Shown: piece after piece, positions 11,145 to 18,814 of the stretch
Numbering within the stretch: the stretch's first letter is position 1
Layout of the letters: each line of letters begins with the position of its first letter
Source: Bondarzewia mesenterica
Taxonomy: Eukaryota; Basidiomycota; Agaricomycetes; Russulales; Bondarzewiaceae
Reading direction: 5' to 3'
Assembly: GCA_004802705.1 (NCBI GenBank)
Contig: SGPL01000467.1
Span: 1 to 26,058, forward strand
DNA: 26,058 nt
Notes under the pieces: generated by a model
What the model saw: only the letters and a program-made list of their open reading frames with translations
Told to the model about the DNA's origin: nothing
Database searches by the model: none
Position numbers and translations under genes: made by a program

Positions 11145-11514
11145 GGTCAGAAGGGCGACGATGGGTAATCACTTGCCGTTGTCTAGATAAGCATCAGTCG
11201 GCAGATGTTCCTAGGTGAGCTGGCCAAGTTTAGATGCGACTTACTAGTTAGTCTCCGCATTTCAATCGTCTCCCTCTGTTTGGACTTCTCTTCGGGAGGC
11301 GACGGCGGCGATCGAAGGAGGACTGCCAATGAGATTGTCAACAATTGAATCAGGATCAAAGAGTAAAACGCGCACCTGCACTTCGTATGTTGGCAAATGA
11401 TTGAGCGCTCCATGCTTTTCGCAGAGCCTCCNNNAGCGACNGGNNNATNCTCCANNNGTCGANNNNGCNTGCNCNNACTTNTCGNTNNNCTTTGCANNNA
11501 CNNAGATNAGNTCG

Positions 11515-12221
11515 NNNNNNNNNNNNNNNNNNNNNNNNNNNNNNNNNNNNNNNNNNNNNNNNNNNNNNNNNNNNNNNNNNNNNNNNNNNNNNNNNNNNNN
11601 NNNNNNNNNNNNNNNNNNNNNNNNNNNNNNNNNNNNNNNNNNNNNNNNNNNNNNNNNNNNNNNNNNNNNNNNNNNNNNNNNNNNNNNNNNNNNNNNNNNN
11701 NNNNNNNNNNNNNNNNNNNNNNNNNNNNNNNNNNNNNNNNNNNNNNNNNNNNNNNNNNNNNNNNNNNNNNNNNNNNNNNNNNNNNNNNNNNNNNNNNNNN
11801 NNNNNNNNNNNNNNNNNNNNNNNNNNNNNNNNNNNNNNNNNNNNNNNNNNNNNNNNNNNNNNNNNNNNNNNNNNNNNNNNNNNNNNNNNNNNNNNNNNNN
11901 NNNNNNNNNNNNNNNNNNNNNNNNNNNNNNNNNNNNNNNNNNNNNNNNNNNNNNNNNNNNNNNNNNNNNNNNNNNNNNNNNNNNNNNNNNNNNNNNNNNN
12001 NNNNNNNNNNNNNNNNNNNNNNNNNNNNNNNNNNNNNNNNNNNNNNNNNNNNNNNNNNNNNNNNNNNNNNNNNNNNNNNNNNNNNNNNNNNNNNNNNNNN
12101 NNNNNNNNNNNNNNNNNNNNNNNNNNNNNNNNNNNNNNNNNNNNNNNNNNNNNNNNNNNNNNNNNNNNNNNNNNNNNNNNNNNNNNNNNNNNNNNNNNNN
12201 NNNNNNNNNNNNNNNNNNNNN
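11515..12221. other. Assembly gap (707 N)
   Basis: Continuous run of unknown bases. Isolated Ns also occur on both sides, from about 11432 to 14314, so the gap sits in a wider zone of uncertain base calls. It interrupts the region that should hold the 5' end of the Crinkler-type gene. Open frames spanning the run are artefacts. Confidence 0.99.
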
Positions 12222-13280
12222 TNNNCATNNATGTCCATCGCCCAAGCTGACGGCGCCAATTAACAAAANGATATCGATCTTTTGCCTTCTTTTGCTGAGT
12301 CCGTCNANGACTGNCCGTTCGAATGGNTTNANTCCCTTTGAGCAGCAGCTTGCCTTCCAGGCGTAGGCCCAANCTCNGGCTAGGAGATNNGTGTGGACGT
12401 GGAAGCCAGGCATGAAGCACACTACGAGTNTCAAGCGAACGGGATGCTAGCCGAGCCGCAGGACCTCGCGCTNCNAATCGATTGAACCTCTCGACCGCCA
12501 TCATGCGTCGAAGGANTTCGNTCCTCGTGGTTTGCTCTCGNGTATCCAGGAAGAGNAATCTCCNNGCCTATACTATCTGCCACCACTATCTNCCATAGNN
12601 GTTCTCTNGCCCAGATCCGAGGNGGTTCTATTCGACNGCTCAGNTNCACCAGNAGCCATNTGANCAACANCNCCNTAANNCCATCTGNCTTCCGACGATG
12701 GCNAGGCCNGAAANNACGGCACCCATCTAANNANTNNTCTGGAATNCNTGTTCAANGACCACGTCGAAGGGGNNCGGNCGCAGAANCATCAGNCCTTGCN
12801 CAGATGGTCGACGAAGTTGCCGCCACACTTCATGCTGGGNGNCAACAAGCNCAGCAGTATCTTGTCTCCGAACCTCAATCCTATGTCGCACTTCAGGAGC
12901 AGCACCGCTACTGCGCAGGCACTCGCTGCTAGACTGAACGTCGTGCTCCCTATCATCTGTGCTNTCTCNAAATCTGGCTCGNGTATCNACTCTACTTCTA
13001 GTTTCAGCGACACTNTGTCTTCNATCAGCAGCAGCAACNNCAATATCCGNGGTTCTTCTTCTCAGNCATGTACTTCGACATCGTGNTGCTCGGTGCATTC
13101 GAGCGCCGACTCGCCTCTGTTTGTATTGTCTCCTGCCCTGATGTACAACTCNTCTTTTTCCTCACCTCGCNCACTGTCGACACTGAGTCTAACGACGCCA
13201 TTCCTTGGCTCGTTTGCCCNCTCTGGCGATGAATTCNCTGGCACCGCCATGGAGGTGAGACTGNTGGACATATCCACATA
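12222..13280. other. Low-quality stretch, possible minus-strand coding remnant
   Basis: Peppered with single Ns. On the minus strand, frames at 13043-12789 and 12667-12431 are open; the latter contains IVVADSIG followed by an ambiguous LP. This faintly recalls the start of the ubiquitin-like domain found in many basidiomycete proteins. The frames do not join without assuming base errors, and the plus strand is equally open and Ser/Thr-rich. No gene is claimed. Confidence 0.25.
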
Positions 13281-13361
13281 TCGGATATGGTGTAACGGCT
13301 AACATTGCCGCCTCTCATTGGANGATCGCGGCAGCTCGGGGTTCGATTCCCCGTATCCGAA
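13281..13361 (+). tRNA. tRNA-Glu (CUC) with a 9-nt intron
   Basis: Cloverleaf read by hand. Acceptor stem TCGGATA (13281-13287) pairs with TATCCGA (13354-13360), with discriminator A at 13361. The D arm is 13290-13305. Anticodon stem GCCGC (13307-13311) pairs with GCGGC (13328-13332). Anticodon CTC is at 13314-13316, after T33. The T arm is CGGGG-TTCGATT-CCCCG (13337-13353). Between A37 and position 38 there are nine extra bases (13318-13326, one an N), the standard place for a eukaryotic nuclear tRNA intron. The mature tRNA is 72 nt. Internal A box TGGTGTAACGG (13288-13298) and B box GGTTCGATTCC (13340-13350) are canonical for RNA polymerase III. Confidence 0.93.
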
Positions 13362-13365
13362 TGTC

Positions 13366-13375
13366 TTTTCTTTTT
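13366..13375 (+). terminator. RNA polymerase III T-run terminator of the tRNA-Glu gene
   Basis: TTTTCTTTTT begins five bases after the discriminator base of the tRNA. Pol III terminates at runs of four or more T on the non-template strand; here a T4 is backed up by a T5. Confidence 0.8.
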
Positions 13376-14297
13376 CCTTCANACAGCTCGGCGTACTATA
13401 GACCTATTCNTATATTTGTGGGCTCCGAAGTAGGGCTTCGTAGGAATAGACACGCCCACAGTCTTTTGAGACTGGTTATGCTTTCATTAGGCACGCTTGT
13501 CCTCGTGTATTCGCTCCCAACTTGCAGAGATTGCATAGCTCCGTCAACTGTCGCTTGTTCCGTGCACAAGTACAGCTCTTTCATCGCTTTCCGGTCTCTT
13601 TGGGCCACGCTCGTATGATTTCTCGGCTTCATCTAAGCTTATATTCTTCACTGAAGTTTCCGATCTTTGGGTGTCCCGCTGAAACTTTTGCCACTTTTCC
13701 GTTGTCATTGGATCACTAATAATCGCTTCCANAGTTGTACTCTGCCATTGTCGTTATCATCACCACCGTCCGAGTCTATATGTCGAGTGGTTGATAGTAC
13801 CACCAGTAGCCAAGTACAGTAGTTTGTTCCACGACTGATGAAGCGGACTGGTCCTTGCATCATGGGCCGCCTGTGTGTTCAGTGTTCAATGTGTACGTTC
13901 TTTACTCTTATACATACTGCCNTTTGTTATACGACGGTTGAAGACATGTCATATATTTTGTTTCGGTTNATTTGTGGNTCCTTGTTGGCGAGATAAAGGT
14001 CGAATAGGTAAACTATGNGCTGTAGATGATTAGANATGAGGAGTCAGATCACCTCCACCCTCACATACTGTAGTCCNGTTCCGGTGATACTGGGCCAGAT
14101 TNGAAAACGAGGATACCGAAGATATGAAGAGNTCCATCCAGAGNTGAANTCAAGCAATGANGAGGTAAATGCTTCCCCTCACCAATCATTATCCCAATCG
14201 CCGTTTGACAAAACCCCCAGCGAACCTCCCCTAACCACAGCCACACTCTCTGCTCCCAGCCTGCAGTTGCAGTTTTCCAAATGTATGGCAAAGCTTT
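13376..14297. other. Intergenic, no supported feature
   Basis: Stretch between the tRNA and the uS17m stop codon, with occasional Ns. Short open frames on both strands lack motifs. It presumably includes the uS17m 3' UTR at its right end. Confidence 0.4.
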
Positions 14298-14802
14298 TCA
14301 ACGGGTGGCTTGCNCTGAAGGCAATGGCAAGGACGGTGGTATTGAGTCACCAGCCGCTTCGGCAGCTTGCTGAGCATGCGCGAGCTCGCATTCCGTCTCT
14401 GGACTGTTCAGTACCTTCTCCAGCGTGAAGCGTTTGTGTGCGGAAATGGGCGGGCAGTTTCGAATCATGACCGAGTCCTCCATGCGCAGTTCTGAGAGTA
14501 GAGGAACATAGCCAACAAAGTCAATCAGTGGGGCGACATGGGAAGGTAAACATGTAAGTGCGGACATACGGTTGTTCTCATCATGTACTAGGAATTTGGT
14601 GCTCCTCATGATACGCTATGCCGAAGAATGAGTAGAGGCGACGTATGTGAGTACGTGCAAGGGCGTGGGATGAGCGACGCGCCAGGCGAAAACGCACCTT
14701 GCCCGTTGTTTTGTGGAATACCCAGCGAGAAACGGTGACTGTCGCTGTCTTTCGCATGAATCCGATCTTTGTTACAGCGCCTGTGAACGCCATTGGAGGC
14801 AT
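14298..14802 (-). CDS. MRPS17: Mitochondrial small-subunit ribosomal protein uS17m, three exons
   Basis: Nuclear gene for the mitochondrial homologue of bacterial ribosomal protein S17, an rRNA-binding OB-fold protein of the small subunit. Exons: 14802-14698 (35 codons), 14615-14570, 14491-14298; introns 82 nt (GTGCGT..ATAG) and 78 nt (GTATGT..TCAG). Joined length is 114 residues. Seen: GAVTKIGFMRKTATVTVSRW (residues 8-27, first beta strands), STKFLVHDENNQLRMED across the second splice, then RNCPPISAHKRFTLEKVLNS, the most diagnostic S17m block. The Ala/Glu-rich C-terminal tail is usual in fungal copies. The chosen ATG (14802) precedes PPMAF; an in-frame upstream ATG at 14871 would add 23 residues lacking family similarity, though it could be part of a targeting sequence. 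One N lies in the tail (14314). Confidence 0.9.
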
Positions 14803-15979
14803 TTTGACGGAGTGCACGTCGCGACGGATAGCGGAGACTGCAAAGGGAGACTCTTTGTCACTGACCGTCACAGGTCACATGCATGTAATGTCACATTCAC
14901 AACCTCTTTTCCGTGAATCCAACGTGAATCTTTATCTGACGTTGGTTGACCGTGGACTTGTCCATATGCGACTCGACTTGCTAATTTTATTTTCCTCGCA
15001 TTCATCCGTGTCCGATCGCAAGGGATCCTTCCGTGGAAATTGTTTTACTCGTCTTGCTTTCCAGCCAAGTCTAAGATCGTGTGAAGGTACGTGACGAGTG
15101 TTGTTTAACTGGCAGATCATCGAGATTTCTACCGGTACTTACTGATGTAGGCTGGCGCCTCCCATGAATGCATGACGGCCTGCGAACCTAATATGCATCC
15201 ACAACACTTTATGACCTATAAAATCTGCAGCGTGACACCAACGCTCACCAACGTGATAACCTCCTTCCTAGAATGCACCGCCTCACGTCCGTCCTGGCTC
15301 CATATGTATGCCTGTTCTCATGACTGCACTTTCTTCAGTATATAGAGTCTGCGGAGCTTGCAGAACGAGGAGAAACAGTGGCACAGGGGCCCACGGGAGT
15401 CTAAGTTGTTGGTTGGAGTAGGTTGGAGTTCAGAGTTGAGATATCGGTGGGCTTGCAAGGTCTGTGTTCTGATTTTTTGATCATGATCCTGTTGGTGGTA
15501 CCTGTTGCGCTGGGCAATCGTTGGCATCTAAAACTTCGATGACAGATGTTGGTGTTTGGCCTCGCATTCGTCGAGTCCTCGGGTGATTGTGTTGAATGTT
15601 GGTCGTTGCGTTTTAGCCTAGCCGTGGCCCACCGTTGTTTTTTAGATCACATCAGTGCAGTTTACGGGCGCAACGAGATGCCCCGTATGAGTTGCGTTGT
15701 GAGTAAGGACGACGGTGCACAGACGCGACGACTGACGCATTTCCCGAATTTTCGGTCGGCGAGTACGGTCGCACGTGATCGCGTTGGATCTCTCAGACAC
15801 GCGTCAAATTTGGCAACTCTGGCAACTTTACTTTGTGGGTCCATGTTGATCAAGGTGAGTTCATGTACCCTGTAATAGATTTTTTGATTTTAACAGGGTC
15901 TCTTTCAAATAATATCTGATACCTCTCTAATGAAATTTAAAAGCAGTTATCCCTCAGGTAATATCTAAAGACTTGGATT
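14803..15979. other. Intergenic, no supported feature
   Basis: Contains the presumed uS17m promoter side (14803 onward). Open frames (for example 15546-15875 plus) show no recognisable domain, splice-consistent continuation or repeat match. Confidence 0.4.
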
Positions 15980-16440
15980 ATGGATCTTCATATGAGTCTC
16001 TCTCGTCGCGTTCCTCCCTTTACTGGACCTAGCGAACATCGAATTATGGATACCAGACCGTACAAAAGGCCGACGCGATGTCACTCGAAGACCGTTCCTT
16101 CACTTTCACTCTTCGTTGCGTGCCAACTACGAACTTCCAAACTTCCAAATGCTAACATGTTCTGGAAAATTTGCACATTATGTGTATCACCTCTCGTAAA
16201 GCAATATAGCTTCCCACCGATGAGCAATGCGTCGGACGCGGCGAGAAGCGCGCTTCCTAACCCCCTCCTCACCCAGTCCACATGTGCTGGCTCCGCCTTT
16301 GACCCCCCCCCCAATACAAGCACCTTGACCACAGGCCCTGAGAGCTCCGATCAAATGCGGAGCTCTCGATCACTGTGGTCGGGGCTGGTGTAGATGGCTT
16401 TGAGCCTGGCCGACTCCATTGACGTTGTGAATCCTCTCAG
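15980..16440 (+). repeat. Dispersed repeat family, copy 3 (3' half only)
   Basis: Matches the 3' half of copy 2: the ACGCGATG(C/T)CACTC block near 16075, then CACCTTGACCACAGGC at 16321-16336, a hairpin, and TAGATGGCTTTGAGCCT at about 16391. The 5' half with TATA box and mini-exon is absent. In the DGF frame it reads ITVVGAGVDGFEPGRLH and then a stop. Frames upstream are broken, so this looks like a truncated, decayed copy. Confidence 0.55.
16340..16367 (+). repeat. Perfect 10-bp hairpin in repeat copy 3
   Basis: GAGAGCTCCG (16340-16349) and its exact reverse complement CGGAGCTCTC (16358-16367) flank an 8-nt loop. The equivalent place in copy 1 has two self-complementary AGAGCTCT octamers (4488-4495 and 4499-4506); copy 2 lacks the inverted repeat and is shorter there. 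Confidence 0.7.
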
Positions 16441-16952
16441 GTGGTAAGTATTTTCGAGTCACATGGTCCATTCTGGTTTTTCTCTAGCGTCCCGCCTGGT
16501 TCACTTTTGTAGATTCTGTCGGCCCGGCTGAAAGCCTTCTTTATTTCTGGATTCGTCTGATCCTCGCTCATCGCTCATTTGGGAGCAAATGTTGTTCCTG
16601 GTGTGGGATGTGTAGGGATCGGACGCTGGTGGTGGTCACGATGCTGGTATCGTGGTGCTGGGGTCTGATCATTTAAAATACAGACTTTTTAGGTTATCGG
16701 GTTCGCGCTGTCTTTAGAGTGGACTACTTTGTTCTTCATCATTACTGTCATCTGTTGGGATATCAAACGCGCCTGTAGCGCACGGTCTATTTTGTTTCTT
16801 CGACGGACACTTACGTTACGCTTCTCGCACCACTCATCCTATGCACCTTCCTTATTTGGCTGACCGACAGATGGCATCTGTGGCTTGGTACTATACAGTA
16901 CCGTTTGAACTCCGACTTTGTGTGTCTTATCTATACTGATTGCGCGTTGTGC
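16441..16952. other. Non-coding stretch with small inverted repeats
   Basis: No gene recognised. Two short inverted repeats stand out: CACGAT/ATCGTG (16637-16642 and 16649-16654) nested inside near-complementary GATCGGAC/GTCTGATC ends (16617-16624 and 16663-16670), and GGTACT/AGTACC near 16887-16902. Confidence 0.45.
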
Positions 16953-17115
16953 CACCTCAGTGATTGTCCCCAATTACTGAGGTGAGTACCTATACCTTAC
17001 GTTGTGTTTGCCCTTTTGCTCATGTACCGTAGCCGTTCATTCTTGTCTCGCTAGGTACTGAATATATTACAGTGATTGTCCCCAATTACTGAGCCGTTCA
17101 TTCTTGTCTCGCTAG
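16953..17115 (+). repeat. Hairpin unit followed by its intron-less partial duplicate
   Basis: Block A (CAGTGATTGTCCCC plus AATTACTGAG, at 16958-16981) recurs at 17070-17093. Block B (AGCCGTTCATTCTTGTCTCG plus CTAG, at 17031-17054) recurs at 17092-17115. In the first copy A and B are separated by 51 bp that begin GTGAGT and end TAG (16982-17032 in the GT-AG register). In the second copy they are joined exactly as if that segment had been spliced out. Sixteen bases separate the two copies. Block A of the first copy is also the core of a 12-bp hairpin (CCTCAGTGATTG / CAATTACTGAGG, one G.T pair, TCCC loop). No protein is recognised across the junction. Confidence 0.8.
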
Positions 17116-17607
17116 CACGAAACCCGGATATCATATCTTGACATCATTATCCCACATTTCCATCATGCATCGGACTGTGCTTTCCATGTCCCCGACTGCA
17201 TTATATCGCTCGACACATCGCCATCGCATCCTACTCACATGCCGTCTGTGTATTTTAGGCATCTTATTGCTAACTATTCTCATACTATACAACACTCCCT
17301 GTGACTGGCTGCATGTACATACCGTGATATAATCCGTGCTTATAATGGGCACGCAATATCGTCTGATTTAATCCCTTAGCATAAATCGCAACGACATTCA
17401 TGCTCGAGCATGCAAGTACGATCATGCACGTCGGGGCGCGTCTTCGTGATTTTCGATCGTATATGCAAATTGAAATGATGATACGTTCTTTATAACTTGA
17501 ACAAAGTGAAGAGGCTCGGGCCTAGCTCAGTCAAAAAGCTTGGGTCCCATGACAAGTGTGCACATACGGCTTTTTAGTTGACCATTCATTCCTGATCATT
17601 TGTTCAG
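17116..17607. other. Non-coding stretch left of the RPB1 fragment
   Basis: No recognisable gene, RNA or repeat. Open frames at 17131-17352 on both strands mirror each other and lack motifs. Confidence 0.4.
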
Positions 17608-17740
17608 AACATCTCACCCCAAGCAAACAAGCTGGTCATGGGCATCGCGCAGGACACGCTTTGCGGTATTTGCAAGTTCACTCCGCGATACATTCCTAGA
17701 CTGGAATCAGGTGCAGAAAATCCTCCTTTGGGTACCCGAT
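17608..17740 (+). pseudogene. RPB1: Fragment of RNA polymerase II largest subunit (RPB1), frameshifted
   Basis: Forty-odd codons matching the conserved RPB1 stretch that in relatives reads like SPQ-N-PVMGIVQDTL then KFT-RD-FL. Here: [20 protein letters not shown] and ICKFT in one frame (17608-17682). After one stray base, [19 protein letters not shown] follows in the next frame (17684-17740). Neither upstream nor downstream RPB1 sequence is present, and the Leu expected before RD is lost in the frameshift, so this cannot encode the 1,700-residue subunit. The next bases (about 17736-17818) read open in a further frame as [20 protein letters not shown], which looks protein-like but which I cannot place. 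It is most simply a dead gene fragment carried here by duplication or a mobile element; the intact gene must be elsewhere. Confidence 0.72.
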
Positions 17741-17966
17741 TGTGAACAAGTACAACGAGAGAGAAATCTTCGCAAAGCATGCTCCATTGGATGCACCGTT
17801 GCGAACCGTTGGGTGCTGACTGGCCGAGTTTCTTGTCATGAGGCTGTCTTTCGCACCCACATCCTTCCTGTAAGTACCGTTTAAATACTACTTCTCCACA
17901 CCATGCGAGGCCAAACTATCCCCCCCACACACGTTGGTCGAAGAGGAAGCACAAACAGATACCGCC

Positions 17967-18356
17967 ATGCCTACCCTCAATGACGATGATCAAGGTGAGT
18001 GCAAAATGTCCGACCATCACGAGGCAAAAGTTGATACGTTTCGCATCGAAGGTGCTAACTGCAATGACGAGGGAGTGTGGATAGTGGATTGGGATGGCCC
18101 AGACGATCCTGAAAATCCAAAAAAAGTGTATTCGTAATTCGTATCTTTTGTCTCGTTTCCCCCTCCCGGTTGACTTCATGTCAACAGCTGGGCTTATAAG
18201 AAAAATGAATGGCAGTTCTCATCGTGTCCTGCTTCATGTTGATCTCCCCTATTTTCTCTATGATCACACCTGCATCTGAGCAGGTTGCAGTGGAATTTGA
18301 CATCATAAACACAATCGAGATAGCTATGATCACATCTGTTTTCGTGTTAGCCTACG
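17967..18356 (+). pseudogene. N-terminal fragment of an MFS multidrug/polyamine-type transporter
   Basis: An ATG at 17967 leads into an acidic N-terminal tail. Then comes the family hallmark DWDGPDDPENPK just before a donor at 18126 (GTGTAT). The acceptor CAACAG at 18187 leads to WAYKK and, in another frame, MAVLIVSCFMLISPIFSMI (TM1), then ASEQVAVEF, then EIAMITSVFVLAYG (start of TM2). A donor-like GTGCGT at 18357 sits at the usual intron site. Beyond it no GPLFLGPLSE-type exon follows; the DNA turns AT-rich. Two reading-frame breaks are visible: an A run of seven at 18119-18125, one longer than the splice phase requires, and a one-base loss at about 18204-18209. With only one complete membrane segment of twelve left it cannot transport. 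Confidence 0.8.
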
Positions 18357-18469
18357 GTGCGTATGCCGTTCTCGTTCTGACTAACTTCTTCACTTCTCCC
18401 TGCACCACTTTTGGTCATTTTGGAATATGAGTCTACATTAGAGACAGGATGCTTTAAGATAGTTCATAA

Positions 18470-18660
18470 ATTGCATAGGTCCTCTATTTTTGTACTATGT
18501 TATAAAATGTAAATGGATAAGCTAGGCATCCATAGTAAACTACTTAAGTGTGAGATCAGAATTAATATAATTTATTATTAATTTATTTAATAGCTTGATA
18601 AAATGTTAACATAAAGTTGTATATTATATAAAATAAAGTTAAAGAGAGGTAGGAATCATT
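18470..18660. other. AT-rich block between MFS fragment and SAC3
   Basis: Base composition changes abruptly. For example, 18556-18645 is almost entirely A and T (AATTAATATAATTTATTATT and similar runs) in otherwise near-balanced DNA. No open frame or tRNA is visible. It could be an insertion of organellar DNA, transposon non-coding sequence or a mutated spacer; I cannot tell which. Confidence 0.6.
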
Positions 18661-18814
18661 TATGCCGTGCAACGCAGCGGCCCTCTCCTAACAAGTAATA
18701 ATGATACACTGTCATTCTCGCATTCTGACTGCTGGTTAATGATTGCATGCACACCTAGCGATGCTGATACCCCGCGCGAGCGCTGACTTTATGACGCACT
18801 ACGCGCTCTGACAG

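Noticed and set aside
11183..12504. Long open frames on both strands across 11.2-12.5 kb
   Set aside because: They consist almost entirely of the N run, so absence of stops is an artefact.
12431..13043. Ubiquitin-like-domain protein on the minus strand
   Set aside because: Only a short IVVADSIG-like string supports it, the frames do not join, and many Ns intervene.
16953..17115. Helitron 3' terminus
   Set aside because: The hairpin is 22 bp from CTAG rather than about 10-12, the following base is not T, and no matching 5' TC end or Rep/helicase sequence is seen.
17131..17352. Overlapping short frames on both strands
   Set aside because: No motif, no splice-consistent extension, and mutual mirror frames indicate chance.
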